A stretch of 64,000 bases of DNA from an uncultured Flavonifractor sp. (GCA_944385575.1 CALWXT010000003.1:20692-84691), one strand, 5' to 3'; shown: positions 8,286 to 17,799, counted from the stretch's first letter. Made by a program: numbers and translations. Notes: generated by a model from the letters alone, not told the origin.

Positions 8286-8992
8286 AGATCCTTGCCCTGG
8301 AATCCTCTGCCGTCGCCTGCTCGGCGGCGCTGTGCGAGGATGAAAAGCTGATCGCCCAGTCCTACCAGAACAACGGCCTGACCCACTCGGTCACCTTAAT
8401 GCCTATGACCACTTCCCTGCTCTCCGGCTGCGGCGTCTCCCTGGATCAGGTGGATCTGATCGCCGTAGCCGCCGGCCCGGGTTCCTTTACCGGCCTGCGT
8501 ATCGGCGTGGCCGCCGCCAAAGGCCTGGCCTGGCCTGGCAAAACGCCCTGCGCCGCCTGTTCCACCCTGGAATCCATGGCCTGGCCGCTGGCCCACACCG
8601 GCCTGGAGATTTGCCCTGTCATGGATGCCCGGCGGCACCAGGTATACAACGCCCGGTTTGCCAGTGACGGACAGACGCTGACCCGGCTGTGTCCGGACCG
8701 CGCTATCGCCCTGGAAGATCTGGCGGAGGAATTAAAAAAGAGTGGAAATCCGCAAATTCTGGTTGGAGACGGCGCGGTTTTATGCTATACTACCCTCAAG
8801 GAACTGGGGCTGGACGTCCGGCTGGCGCCCCCCCACCTGCAATTTCAGAGCGCATGGGGCGTAGCCCGCTGCGCCCTGGAGCTGGCCCGGCGCGGCGAAC
8901 TGACCGACGCCTCCGGCCTGACGCCCAACTATCACCGGCTCTCCCAGGCCGAGCGGGAGCGGCTGGCAAAAGAACAAAACAAAGGGGAATAG
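8282..8992 (+). CDS. tsaB: tRNA threonylcarbamoyladenosine biosynthesis protein TsaB
   Basis: 236 residues. It begins [17 protein letters not shown] and contains [20 protein letters not shown], the diagnostic TsaB segment of the ASKHA-like fold. TsaB is the scaffold partner of TsaD and TsaE in t6A synthesis. It is coupled to tsaE by a 4-base overlap. The rimI and tsaD genes that often follow are not here; upp follows 4 bases after the stop. Confidence 0.96.
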   Translation: MKILALESSAVACSAALCEDEKLIAQSYQNNGLTHSVTLMPMTTSLLSGCGVSLDQVDLIAVAAGPGSFTGLRIGVAAAKGLAWPGKTPCAACSTLESMAWPLAHTGLEICPVMDARRHQVYNARFASDGQTLTRLCPDRAIALEDLAEELKKSGNPQILVGDGAVLCYTTLKELGLDVRLAPPHLQFQSAWGVARCALELARRGELTDASGLTPNYHRLSQAERERLAKEQNKGE

Positions 8993-8996
8993 CGTC

Positions 8997-9632
8997 ATGG
9001 ATATGGAAAAAGTACACATTCTGGATCATCCGCTGCTGCAGCACAAGCTGACCATCCTCCGGGATGAGAACACCGGCGTCAAGGACTTCCGCCAGGTCGT
9101 CTCCGAGATCGCCACCCTCATGTGCTATGAGGCCACCCGGGATCTGCCCATGGAGGAAGTGGAGATCAAGACCCCCATCACCACTGCCAAGTTCAAGACC
9201 ATCGCTGGCAAGAAGCTGGCCATCGTTCCCGTCCTGCGGGCCGGTCTGGGCATGGTGGACGGCATCCTGACCCTGATTCCCTCCGCCAAGGTGGGTCACA
9301 TCGGCCTCTACCGGGATCCCGACACTCTGGAGCCGGTGGAGTACTACTGCAAGATGCCTACCGACATTGCCGAGCGGGAGGTTATCATCCTGGATCCCAT
9401 GCTGGCCACCGGCGGCTCCGCCTCTGCCGCCATCCAGTTCATCAAGAACTATGAGGTCAAGCACATCAAGCTGATGAACATTATCGCCGCTCCCGAGGGC
9501 ATCGAGCGGGTGCATCATGATCACCCCGACGTGGATATCTACTGCGCCGCTCTGGATGAGAAGCTCAACGACCACGGCTATATCGTCCCCGGCCTGGGTG
9601 ACGCCGGCGACCGGATCTTCGGCACCAAGTAA
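8997..9632 (+). CDS. upp: Uracil phosphoribosyltransferase
   Basis: 211 residues, the usual length. The PRPP-binding loop is [14 protein letters not shown] and the C-terminal uracil-binding [14 protein letters not shown] is intact. It converts uracil and PRPP to UMP in pyrimidine salvage, in the cytoplasm. It follows tsaB by 4 bases with AAAGGGG as ribosome site and is closed by a strong terminator. Confidence 0.97.
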   Translation: MDMEKVHILDHPLLQHKLTILRDENTGVKDFRQVVSEIATLMCYEATRDLPMEEVEIKTPITTAKFKTIAGKKLAIVPVLRAGLGMVDGILTLIPSAKVGHIGLYRDPDTLEPVEYYCKMPTDIAEREVIILDPMLATGGSASAAIQFIKNYEVKHIKLMNIIAAPEGIERVHHDHPDVDIYCAALDEKLNDHGYIVPGLGDAGDRIFGTK

Positions 9633-9644
9633 CATTCCTCATTC

Positions 9645-9680
9645 AAAGGCATGCTTTTCTACAAAAAGCATGCCTTTGTT
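9645..9680 (+). terminator. Terminator after upp
   Basis: A perfect 14-bp stem, AAAGGCATGCTTTT (9645-9658) with AAAAGCATGCCTTT (9664-9677), loop of 5, followed by a short T-rich tract. It closes tsaE-tsaB-upp. Confidence 0.85.
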
Positions 9681-9703
9681 TGTGCTGTCACGGAGGAAAA
9701 ATC

Positions 9704-10567
9704 GTGTGGATGATCGCAGCGGTTCTTTCCGCTTTTTTTGCCGGTATTACGGCAATACTTGCCAAATGCGGGATCAGAAAAACAGACTCGGATCTTGCCA
9801 CGGCTCTGCGCACAATCGTTGTTCTGGTGTTTTCTTGGATCATCGTTGTTGTTTCCGGCTCCCTTGCTTCCATCGCACAGCTTACACCCAGAGCACTCTT
9901 TTTTCTGCTGCTTTCCGGCCTGGCCACAGGAGCCTCATGGTTATGCTATTTTAAAGCGCTTTCTCTGGGCGATGTAAATAAAGTTGCGCCAATCGATAAG
10001 TCAAGTACTGTTTTGACCGTTCTGATCGCAATAATCTGCTTTTCAGAAACCGATCACCTTGCCGCAAAATTGGTCGGGACAATATTGCTTGCCGCCGGTA
10101 TTCTCCTGATGGCAGAACAAAAATCTTCATCTTCTGACTCTCGGACAAGCGGCACGTGGCTTTTTTATGCTGTTTGCTCCGCCGTTTTCGCGGCACTCAC
10201 ATCTATCCTGGCCAAAATCGGGATTTCCGGCATTGATTCCAACCTTGGTACGGCCATTCGGACTATGGTTGTTCTTGTCATGGCCTGGGCCGTCGTCTTT
10301 GCAAAAGGCAAGCAGTCCCAATGCAGGACGCTCGACCCCAAGGAGCTCGTTTTCATTTCCCTCTCCGGCATTGCCACGGGGGCGTCATGGCTGTGTTACT
10401 ACTACGCAATCCAAACCGGTGTTGTCAGTGTCGTGGTACCCATCGATAAGATGAGTATTTTGGTGACCGTACTGTTTTCTCGTCTCGTTTTAAAAGAGCA
10501 GATCAGCAGAAAAGCTTGTTTCGGTCTGCTTTTTATGCTGATCGGAACCTTGGTCATTGCAATGTGA
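9704..10567 (+). CDS. EamA/DMT family transporter
   Basis: 287 residues from GTG at 9704, chosen because GGAGG lies 7 bases upstream; an ATG at 9710 is the alternative. About ten membrane segments in two homologous EamA halves. The halves are unusually alike: FAGITAILAKCGI... in the first is echoed by FAALTSILAKIGI... in the second, and GATGASWLCYF by GIATGASWLCYY. Such transporters move small metabolites across the cell membrane; the substrate is unknown. The gene looks less GC-rich than its neighbours and sits between two terminator-bounded units, which suggests acquisition. Confidence 0.88.
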   Translation: MWMIAAVLSAFFAGITAILAKCGIRKTDSDLATALRTIVVLVFSWIIVVVSGSLASIAQLTPRALFFLLLSGLATGASWLCYFKALSLGDVNKVAPIDKSSTVLTVLIAIICFSETDHLAAKLVGTILLAAGILLMAEQKSSSSDSRTSGTWLFYAVCSAVFAALTSILAKIGISGIDSNLGTAIRTMVVLVMAWAVVFAKGKQSQCRTLDPKELVFISLSGIATGASWLCYYYAIQTGVVSVVVPIDKMSILVTVLFSRLVLKEQISRKACFGLLFMLIGTLVIAM

Positions 10568-10620
10568 ACTTATTTATCTGTACAGTCTGACCGCAATATG
10601 AGCACAGGAGTTTCAAACGT

Positions 10621-11073
10621 ATGATAAAGATACTTTTTGTATGTCACGGCAATATCTGCCGCAGCCCAATGGCGGAATTCGTCATGAAGGACCTCGTCAA
10701 AAAAGCCGGTCGGGCAGCGGAGTTTGAGATTGCCTCCGCTGCCACGAGCACGGAAGAAATCGGTAACCCGGTCTATCCCCCTGCGCGCCGGAAACTGGCC
10801 GAGCACGGTATCAGCTGCACTGGCAAAACAGCCCGACAGCTGACCCGGGCCGACTATGACCGCTGGGATCTGCTGATCGGCATGGACCAGGCCAATCTGC
10901 GCAATATGCGCCGTCTGTTCCCGGACGATCCGGAACAGAAGCTGCACCTGCTGATGGACTACACCAGCAGGCCCGGCCAAGTGGCGGACCCGTGGTATAC
11001 GGGGGACTTCGAGGCCACCTGGCGCGATGTGCTTGAGGGCTGCCGGGGACTACTGTACAAATTGCAGAAATAA
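10621..11073 (+). CDS. Low-molecular-weight protein-tyrosine phosphatase
   Basis: 150 residues. The P-loop CX5R is present as CHGNICRS near residue 9, and the general acid loop as DPWY near residue 121. The fold is that of LMW-PTP/arsenate reductase-like enzymes. In Firmicutes these often dephosphorylate tyrosine kinases of polysaccharide or stress systems, but no kinase is adjacent. It stands alone, 53 bases after the DMT transporter, and ends at a bidirectional terminator. Confidence 0.93.
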   Translation: MIKILFVCHGNICRSPMAEFVMKDLVKKAGRAAEFEIASAATSTEEIGNPVYPPARRKLAEHGISCTGKTARQLTRADYDRWDLLIGMDQANLRNMRRLFPDDPEQKLHLLMDYTSRPGQVADPWYTGDFEATWRDVLEGCRGLLYKLQK

Positions 11074-11076
11074 TAG

Positions 11077-11116
11077 AAAAAGGATGGACGCGGTGCAACC
11101 ACGTCCATCCTTTTTT
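11077..11116. terminator. Bidirectional terminator between the phosphatase and eda
   Basis: AAAAAGGATGGACG (11077-11090) pairs with CGTCCATCCTTTTT (11102-11115), with A- and T-runs on either side, so it can terminate both converging transcripts. Confidence 0.87.
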
Positions 11117-11129
11117 CTGTCAAAACAGA

Positions 11130-11759
11130 TCAGCCTTCCACCGCGTTCATGCTGTCGGCAAGTTGGCCGATCAGTGTCCGTGCCTCATCCCAGCGCCTGC
11201 CCTGAACCACTTCTTTGGGCAGCAGATTTCCGCCGATCCCGACGCCGATGAAGCCCCGGCGCAGGAATTCCGGCGCGTTGTCCGGCCGCACGCCGCCTAC
11301 CGCCACATACTCCGTCCCGTCAAAGGGGCCCTTCAGGCTCTTGATAAAATGGGGGGGCAGATCGCCCGCCGGAAACAGCTTCAGCGTCTTGATGCCATAT
11401 TCCAGACAGACCGACACATCCGTGGGGCTCATGACACCGGGCAGGATCGGCATGCTGTTCTCCGCAGCAAAATCCAGAATCGTTCGGGACGTGGACGGCG
11501 TCAGAAGGAAGTCCGCCCCGGCAGCCTTGGCATCCCGGCACCGCTCCAGGGTAATGGAGGTTCCGGCGCCCACGTGCACGCTGTCGCCGTAGGTGTCATG
11601 CAGATAGGAAATCTGCGCGGCGGCCCCAGCTCCGTTCATTGCTACTTCAAAAATCCGCACACCGCCGTCATAGGCAGCCTGCACGTAATCGGGAAAATAC
11701 TCCTGCGGCGTATCACGAAACACCGCACACAGCTTATAAGTCCTGAACAGTTGTTCCAT
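11130..11759 (-). CDS. eda: KDPG aldolase family protein
   Basis: 209 residues, class I aldolase (TIM barrel). A Schiff-base lysine is visible at K127 in KTLKLFPAG, with the upstream glutamate in RIFEVAMN and a GAGTSITLE segment. It cleaves 2-keto-3-deoxy-6-phosphogluconate to pyruvate and glyceraldehyde 3-phosphate. The usual EVTLRTP motif reads EVAMNGA here, so it belongs to a divergent subgroup and the stereochemistry of its substrate could differ. It is the last gene of the leftward catabolic operon, directly after a KDG kinase, which supports the role. Confidence 0.9.
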   Translation of the reverse strand: MEQLFRTYKLCAVFRDTPQEYFPDYVQAAYDGGVRIFEVAMNGAGAAAQISYLHDTYGDSVHVGAGTSITLERCRDAKAAGADFLLTPSTSRTILDFAAENSMPILPGVMSPTDVSVCLEYGIKTLKLFPAGDLPPHFIKSLKGPFDGTEYVAVGGVRPDNAPEFLRRGFIGVGIGGNLLPKEVVQGRRWDEARTLIGQLADSMNAVEG

Positions 11760-11771
11760 ACCGGCCTCCTG

Positions 11772-12716
11772 CTAACGATAGATTTGAGCTTTGTGCTCCA
11801 GCAGACGGGTCATGATCTCCTCTGTGGGAACTCCCTCCGTATCACCCGTGGTCTCAGTGGCCAGGGCGCCGGCGATGGCGCCTTTCTGGCCGCACAGCGC
11901 AAGCGGTTCGCCTTTCAGAATGCCGGAAAGGAAACCGGCATTGAAGGCATCGCCCGCACCCACAGGGTCTACACAGACGCAAGGATAGGGTGGGATCTCC
12001 AGACTGCCTGTCCGGTCGGACACCACAGCCCCCTTCTCCCCCATCTTGACCGCCAGCCAGCGCACGCTTCCCTCCTGCATCAGCGTGCTGCGGATCTGCT
12101 CCAGATCCCGGGTACCCAGCAGCTGCTCCGCTTCATCCAGGCCCAGCATGGCGATGTCAGAGTTCATCAGGATTTTCCGCAGCATGGGAGCGTAATCCCT
12201 GTCCTTCCACAGCTTTTTACGGATATTGGGATCGAAGCTGAACAGAATGCCCTCACGTCGGGCAAACGCCTGGACCCGCTCCACCATATCCTTACAGCTG
12301 TCGCTGAGCACAGGGGTGATCCCTGTGACATGAATGATTTTTGCCTGTCGGAGATACGCCTCATCTTCGCACGCCATGACGGTGGCGGCAGAATTGCTCC
12401 GGTAATAGAAGACCGAGGTCTCGGAGTGGGAAAAAATCTCCTTGAAAAACACGCCGGTGGGATGTTCGTCATCCCACTCGACCCGGCTGGTGTCCACGCC
12501 TTCCGACCGGATAGTATTGCGCACCATGTAGCCCAGCTCGTCCCGACCCAGCCGGCTGATCCAGCCGGCGGTATGGCCCAGCTTGCACAGTCCGACCGCC
12601 ACATTGCCCTCAGCACCGGCGGCCCGCAGGGCGAAGCTGCGCACATAGCGAAGCCGTCCGGTCTGTTCAGGGACCAGAATCGCCATGGACTCCCCGATGG
12701 TGATGACCTCAGGCAT
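11772..12716 (-). CDS. kdgK: PfkB family sugar kinase, probably 2-keto-3-deoxygluconate kinase
   Basis: 314 residues. Ribokinase/PfkB features are visible: an N-terminal GAEGNVAVGLCKLG (PfkB signature 1-like) and a C-terminal DPVGAGDAFNAGF with catalytic D256. The neighbouring KDPG aldolase makes phosphorylation of 2-keto-3-deoxygluconate the most likely reaction. The start overlaps the end of the PLP enzyme gene by 8 bases, and eda starts 12 bases after the stop, so the three are coupled. Confidence 0.88.
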   Translation of the reverse strand: MPEVITIGESMAILVPEQTGRLRYVRSFALRAAGAEGNVAVGLCKLGHTAGWISRLGRDELGYMVRNTIRSEGVDTSRVEWDDEHPTGVFFKEIFSHSETSVFYYRSNSAATVMACEDEAYLRQAKIIHVTGITPVLSDSCKDMVERVQAFARREGILFSFDPNIRKKLWKDRDYAPMLRKILMNSDIAMLGLDEAEQLLGTRDLEQIRSTLMQEGSVRWLAVKMGEKGAVVSDRTGSLEIPPYPCVCVDPVGAGDAFNAGFLSGILKGEPLALCGQKGAIAGALATETTGDTEGVPTEEIMTRLLEHKAQIYR

Positions 12717-13911
12717 GGTGTTCCTCCATGTACCGCTCCAGGAAGTCCAGCAGCTTCAGGATCTCATCCTCGCGGACAAACCAGTTGTTGGAGACCCGGA
12801 TTCCTTCTTCCTTGGTATACAGGTCGATGGTACGGTACTGAATGATGATCTTCTCCTGCTCCCAGGCCGCCTTGACCAGCGCCCTGTGATCCACGCCGGG
12901 AATAGTAAAGGCGAAGATACCCGTCATCAGCCGCTCATCCTCCGGGGACAAGATGCGCGCCTGGGGCAGACGGCGGCTGAACTGCTCCCGGCAGAAACGG
13001 TTCAGCTCCCGCTGGCGGGCATAGATGTTTTCCGTGCCGATCTCCTCAGCCAGCCGGATGGTGTGAGAGAACGCGGTGTACATGGGGATATGCTTGCCGC
13101 CATACTCAAAACGCCGGGCCGTATTGCGCAGCGCGATCTCATTGGTAGCCATATCAAAGGACTCCTGCATACCGACGCCGCCGAAGGGGACCCGCAGCTG
13201 CGGGATCAGCTCCCGGCGGACATAGACGGCAGCAATGCCTTCCGGCCCACACATCCACTTGTGGCAGGAGATGACATAGAAGTCACAGCCCATGTCCTTT
13301 ACATCAATCTCCGCATTTCCCGCCGCCTGGGCACCGTCCAGAGCGGTAAGCACACCGTGTTCCCGGGCAATCCGGCACAGGTCCTTGGCGGGCATTTTGG
13401 TACCGATGGCATGGAGTACATGGCTGAACGCCGCCAGCTTTACAGCACCGGTGTCCAGCGCCTGCTCAAATTGCTGACAGATCTGATCATATCCGCCCTC
13501 CGCCTTAAACTTCCGGGTGGTAAAGCCGCGGATCTTTTCAGCCGCAAAGAACGGCAGCAGAGAGGCGGGATTCTCCTGGTTGGAGACCAGCACTTCGTCC
13601 CCTGGCCCCAGATCCAGCATGTAGTCAATGGTATTGAAGCCTTCGGCAATACAACGCACAAAGAAGATCTCCTCCGGCGCGGCATGAATAAAGCGGGCCA
13701 CATCCCGGCGGGCCTCCTCCAGCATCTCAAACAGCCGGTCATGGACCTGGACGTTGATCTGACCTTCGTCAAAAATATATTCAAACACGCCCCGCATGCT
13801 GTCCCACACTGACTGGGGGTAGGGGCCGCAGCCTGCGGAATTGAGATAAGTGTAGCGCTCCACCACAGGCATCTGCTTGCGGTAGGTTTCAAAATAGCTT
13901 GCTGGTTTCAT
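12709..13911 (-). CDS. Class V aminotransferase-fold PLP enzyme
   Basis: 400 residues, fold type I. The PLP lysine is K218 in SCHKWMCGPEG, preceded by the LDGAQAAG segment that contacts the cofactor. The overall pattern (YLNSAGCGPYP at the start) is closest to the isopenicillin-N-epimerase/cysteine-desulfurase-like group, whose members catalyse transamination, racemisation or elimination. Position between a DUF362 gene and KDG kinase suggests it acts on the imported substrate; deamination by elimination is my inference, not something the sequence proves. Confidence 0.85.
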   Translation of the reverse strand: MKPASYFETYRKQMPVVERYTYLNSAGCGPYPQSVWDSMRGVFEYIFDEGQINVQVHDRLFEMLEEARRDVARFIHAAPEEIFFVRCIAEGFNTIDYMLDLGPGDEVLVSNQENPASLLPFFAAEKIRGFTTRKFKAEGGYDQICQQFEQALDTGAVKLAAFSHVLHAIGTKMPAKDLCRIAREHGVLTALDGAQAAGNAEIDVKDMGCDFYVISCHKWMCGPEGIAAVYVRRELIPQLRVPFGGVGMQESFDMATNEIALRNTARRFEYGGKHIPMYTAFSHTIRLAEEIGTENIYARQRELNRFCREQFSRRLPQARILSPEDERLMTGIFAFTIPGVDHRALVKAAWEQEKIIIQYRTIDLYTKEEGIRVSNNWFVREDEILKLLDFLERYMEEHHA

Positions 13912-13927
13912 TCAATAAGACCGCCTT

Positions 13928-15145
13928 TCATTCTTCCACGTGCCCCTTGACATGCTCACTGGGGCGCGGAATGCCATATACTTCCCGGAAACTCTCCTCG
14001 GTGGTCAGGCCGGAAGGCGCACACCCCAGGATAAAGTGGATTCCCGGTTCATCTTTATGGGCGTCATAGTATTCCTTTGTGCAGTTTCCCAGGCAGAACA
14101 GGTGCTCCCCTTCCCCACGCTCCGGCATATCTTCGGGGTTTGAGCCATTGAGCAGCACCTTCATGCCCTTGAAGCCGGGCAGATGCCCGCACTCTCTGAT
14201 CCGGGTCATGGCAATGGTCAGCACCGCACGGCAGCCGTAGCATTTCTGCGGCATCTCCTGCTCAAAAATCTCCACGCCGTCGTAGTGTCTGCTCTGAGGC
14301 TCGGCGGTCTTAAAGGGACGGTACACCTCCTGGATGGGCGTACCCAGCACCTGGATGTCTTCCTCGTGCCAGGAACCGTGCCCGGCCTCGGCGGCATAGC
14401 GGATGTAGTCGATCTTCTCCGGCTGGAAGCCGATGATGCGTGCTACTGTGGCATCCACTGCCAGTGGATTCCCACCAGCCACGATCAGACCCAGGTCCAC
14501 CGGAGTGCCTTCCAGGGGTCCAAGGCCCTCCATGGCCGTGATGCCGTCCACGATGGTGAGATAAGAAGGCAGCGCCGTGGTCAGATCCACCACCGCCTTG
14601 CGCATGTTCAGGTCGTGGAAGCGGCGCTTGTCTACGGGAGAGAGCAGACCGTTCATATTCTTGTAGGCCACGGTGATCTCCGTAAGCGGATGGGTCTTGA
14701 TGACGGGGATATTGATGATTACGTCATACTGCCACGCAGCCTCGCACACATCTACATATTCCAGGAAGCAGAAATCAGGACTTTTTACCCGCCGGAATTC
14801 CAGCTCGTTGGCATCGTACAGGCCGACGCCGCATCGCTGCGCCAGCTCCGTCACGCCCAGGATATCATAGATCTTCTTGGTGCCCAGATGGAAAGCGCCG
14901 GAGCCCTCCACGATGTCCACCTTGGAGGCGCCTGCCTCCCGAACCTGGGCAATGATGCTCTCCAGCACCGGAGCGGAGGTCACGGCGCCGTCATCCGAGC
15001 TGAGCGGGCCGGTAAAATTGGGTTTGAGCAGAACAGACTGCCCCGGCTTGACAAAGGCACTCATGCCGCCCAGCAGCTCCATGGCCTGCCGCACAGCTCG
15101 GTCTGCGCTGTCCGTTTTCTTTACAACCGATACCTGATATGACAT
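13928..15145 (-). CDS. DUF362 domain protein with cysteine-containing C-terminal region
   Basis: 405 residues. The DUF362 core is recognisable by SVLLKPNFTGP, DIVEGSGAF, INIPVIKTHPLTEITVAYKN and AVDATVARIIGF. The last third carries scattered cysteines (KCYGCRAVL, RIRECGHL, LFCLGNCTKEY, ILGCAPSG), which could bind a metal or an iron-sulfur cluster, although no standard ferredoxin CxxCxxC is seen. DUF362 proteins have no settled biochemical role. It lies 13 bases after the MBL gene and 16 bases before the PLP enzyme gene in the catabolic operon, so it is probably part of the pathway. Confidence 0.82.
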   Translation of the reverse strand: MSYQVSVVKKTDSADRAVRQAMELLGGMSAFVKPGQSVLLKPNFTGPLSSDDGAVTSAPVLESIIAQVREAGASKVDIVEGSGAFHLGTKKIYDILGVTELAQRCGVGLYDANELEFRRVKSPDFCFLEYVDVCEAAWQYDVIINIPVIKTHPLTEITVAYKNMNGLLSPVDKRRFHDLNMRKAVVDLTTALPSYLTIVDGITAMEGLGPLEGTPVDLGLIVAGGNPLAVDATVARIIGFQPEKIDYIRYAAEAGHGSWHEEDIQVLGTPIQEVYRPFKTAEPQSRHYDGVEIFEQEMPQKCYGCRAVLTIAMTRIRECGHLPGFKGMKVLLNGSNPEDMPERGEGEHLFCLGNCTKEYYDAHKDEPGIHFILGCAPSGLTTEESFREVYGIPRPSEHVKGHVEE

Positions 15146-15158
15146 ATTTGCTTCCTCC

Positions 15159-15905
15159 CTATACCATTGGCGGCAGCGCCGAGCTCTTTAAATAGGCCAG
15201 CGCCTTGTCCACGTGCTTCTGCCCTTCGGTCAGCGCCATCCCGAAATGGGATGGAATCAGCGCATCCACGTTCAGGCCGGCCAGCTTGGGCAGATAGTTG
15301 CGATAATCCTCCAGGGAGGAACCGTAGCAGTTCTGCAGGCTGAGTACGCCATTTTTATAGACACTGTCTCCGGAGAACAGCATCCGCCTGCCCCGCCAGC
15401 AGACCAGATAGCAGGTGGATTCAATGCTGTGGCCGGGGGTGATGATGGGGGTAATGACCATGCCGCCGGCATAGTACTCCTGCCCGTCCTGAGCCTCGAT
15501 ATCTACATGCCCGTGATGGAACACATAGTCAGCCGGATAGGCGCCCTTGATCTTGGCTGCGGTGAGCCCCAGCTCGAACTCGGTTCCCTCCTCGATGAGC
15601 CGCCGCTCACCAGGGGCGGCCACCACCTTGCAGTGGGGGAACTTCTCCTGGAACTCCCACAGCCCTCCGGTATGATCGCCGTGACAGTGAGTCACAAAAA
15701 GATACTTCAGATGTTCCGCAGGGACACCGGTCTCCTCCATGTTGCGGAAAATCCACTGGCTGTCGATGCCGCTTCCGGCATCAAACAAAATGGCTTCTCC
15801 CCCATCATCCAGCAGATAGACATTACAGTCTTTGAAGCAGGAGATCCCGGGGCCGGCGTCACCGCCGGCCACCATGTAGAACCCATCTGCAATCCGAATA
15901 TACAT
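15159..15905 (-). CDS. MBL-fold metallo-hydrolase
   Basis: 248 residues. The metallo-beta-lactamase motif is THCHGDHTGG (histidines 73, 75 and 78, with D77), followed by a later histidine in TPGHSIEST and LFSGDSVYKNG. It binds one or two metal ions and probably hydrolyses an ester, lactone, thioester or amide. It lies in the TRAP transporter operon, so a lactone or lactam opening step is conceivable. No signal peptide is visible, so it is taken as cytoplasmic. Confidence 0.9.
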   Translation of the reverse strand: MYIRIADGFYMVAGGDAGPGISCFKDCNVYLLDDGGEAILFDAGSGIDSQWIFRNMEETGVPAEHLKYLFVTHCHGDHTGGLWEFQEKFPHCKVVAAPGERRLIEEGTEFELGLTAAKIKGAYPADYVFHHGHVDIEAQDGQEYYAGGMVITPIITPGHSIESTCYLVCWRGRRMLFSGDSVYKNGVLSLQNCYGSSLEDYRNYLPKLAGLNVDALIPSHFGMALTEGQKHVDKALAYLKSSALPPMV

Positions 15906-15933
15906 AATGGATAACGCCCCTTTCCTTCCTACC

Positions 15934-17223
15934 TTAGAGTAGCCCCAGAACTCTGGGCAGGGTCAGGCAAATGTCCGGGATGTAGGTCACCAGGAAAAGT
16001 ACGATGATCTCCACCGCACAGAAGGGCAGGATGGCCTTCATGTTCTTTTCCAGTGGGTTCTTGGCGATGCCGGTGGCGATAAACAGACACATGCCAAAAG
16101 GCGGGGTGGCCAGGCCAATGATGATGTTCAGCAGGAAGATGACGCCGAAGTGTACCGGGTCCACCCCAAAGATGGCGGCAATGGGCGCCAGGATAGGCGC
16201 GCAGATGAGCAGGATGGCGTTGGTCTCCATCACACAGCCCATAGCCAGCAGGAACAGGTTGACCAGCAGTAGGAACACGTACTTGCTGGAGGTAATCTGC
16301 ATCAGCAGCTCAGATACTGCCTGAGGGATCTGGGTCATGGCCACCAGGCAGCCGAAAGAGTTGGAGAATCCGACAATGAGCAGCACCGCGCCGCAGGCGA
16401 TCATGGCATTGGCCACATAGTCCATGATGATCTTCCCGTTCAGGCTGCGGTAATAAATGAGGCCGATCAGCAGCGTGTACACCACGGCGATATCAGCGGC
16501 CTCGGTGGGGGTGAAAATGCCGCCGAGGATGCCGCCCAGAATGATGACCGGCATGATAATTGCGGGAAGCGCATGGAAGATGGTTCTGACGATCTGAGAG
16601 GGCTTATAGGAGGTCGTATTTTTGGGATAGTGCCGCTTGTGGCTGAGATAAGCCGTGGGGATCATCAGGGCAATGCCCAGCAGGATGCCGGGCACAGCGC
16701 CGGCAAAGAACAGGGCCGACACTGACACAGCCATGGTGGAACCATAGAGCACGAAGCCAATGCTGGGGGGGATGATGGGGCCGATAACGGAAGAGGACGC
16801 GGTGACCGCCACAGAGAACTCCGGATCATAGCCCTGCTTGATCATGGTGGGGATCAGCACGCCACCGATAGCGGCGGTATCCGCCGTAGCGGAACCAGAA
16901 ATGCCGGCAAAGAACATGGAACCCAGGATATTGGCGTGGGCCAGGCTGCCGCGGACACGGCCCAGCAGCACCTCGCAGACCCGCAGCAGGTCATCCACGA
17001 TGCCTACCCGACCCATCAGATCACCGGCCAGGATGAACAGGGGCAGCGCCAGCAGAGTAAAGCTGTCCAGGCCCTGATAGGTCTGCTGGAACACGATCAT
17101 CATGGGGATTTCGCCCCAGACCGCTATCGTTGTAATGAGGGAAAGGCCTACAGAAAAAGCGATGGGTACACCAATGATCAGAAACACGGCCAGGCTGCCG
17201 AACAACAATGCCATAATTTCCAT
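15934..17223 (-). CDS. dctM: TRAP transporter large permease
   Basis: 429 residues, the normal DctM size, with about 12 membrane segments. Characteristic stretches include LFILAGDLMGRVGIVDDLL, the SSSVIGPIIPPSIGFVLYG signature and LLLVNLFLLAMGCVMET. It is the main membrane subunit of a sodium-coupled tripartite carboxylate transporter. It starts 9 bases after dctQ and is followed by the MBL gene 28 bases later. Confidence 0.95.
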   Translation of the reverse strand: MEIMALLFGSLAVFLIIGVPIAFSVGLSLITTIAVWGEIPMMIVFQQTYQGLDSFTLLALPLFILAGDLMGRVGIVDDLLRVCEVLLGRVRGSLAHANILGSMFFAGISGSATADTAAIGGVLIPTMIKQGYDPEFSVAVTASSSVIGPIIPPSIGFVLYGSTMAVSVSALFFAGAVPGILLGIALMIPTAYLSHKRHYPKNTTSYKPSQIVRTIFHALPAIIMPVIILGGILGGIFTPTEAADIAVVYTLLIGLIYYRSLNGKIIMDYVANAMIACGAVLLIVGFSNSFGCLVAMTQIPQAVSELLMQITSSKYVFLLLVNLFLLAMGCVMETNAILLICAPILAPIAAIFGVDPVHFGVIFLLNIIIGLATPPFGMCLFIATGIAKNPLEKNMKAILPFCAVEIIVLFLVTYIPDICLTLPRVLGLL

Positions 17224-17232
17224 ATGCGTTTC

Positions 17233-17739
17233 TCACTCCTTTACCGGTTCCGGCGTGTAGCCGGTGACTTTTGTCAGCAGGATATATACCATATGGACCA
17301 GCATGATAGCTGTACCGGCATACATGCCCATGGCAGTCCAGGCCAGGTTGATCCTGGTAACAGACGCCTTGCCGAACCCGAAGATCTTCATGGCGTCCGT
17401 GCCGAAATACATAAACACCGCCAGGAAAACGATCACCAGGCAGATATCAACGATTTCCATGATCTTTTTGGGCGTAGGCTTCAGTCTGTCGATCACGAAG
17501 GTGAAGGTAATCAGATTGTTTTTCTTGACTTCCACACTGCCGCCGATGAAGGCAAACCACAGCATGCAGAATCGGGCCAGTTCTTCTGTAAAGCTCAACT
17601 GGTTTCCAAGTACGAATCTGGTAAACACCCCCAGGAACAGGTCAACTACCAGTACAATGCCGATAACCAGGCACAGTTTCCTGCAGATGATATCCAGGAT
17701 GTCGCTGACGACTTTAATGGCTTTTATAATCAGCTTCAT
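17233..17739 (-). CDS. dctQ: TRAP transporter small permease
   Basis: 168 residues from ATG at 17739; an upstream in-frame start would run through a GC-rich hairpin and is rejected. Four membrane segments, with the family-typical FTEELARFCMLWFAFIGGSV in the second half. It couples the binding protein to DctM. It lies between dctP and dctM. Confidence 0.93.
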   Translation of the reverse strand: MKLIIKAIKVVSDILDIICRKLCLVIGIVLVVDLFLGVFTRFVLGNQLSFTEELARFCMLWFAFIGGSVEVKKNNLITFTFVIDRLKPTPKKIMEIVDICLVIVFLAVFMYFGTDAMKIFGFGKASVTRINLAWTAMGMYAGTAIMLVHMVYILLTKVTGYTPEPVKE

Positions 17740-17799
17740 TCCGATATTCCCCCTTCTCTTGGGGGATAAGTTGGGCTTATTCCCCCGATTTTGTAAATA

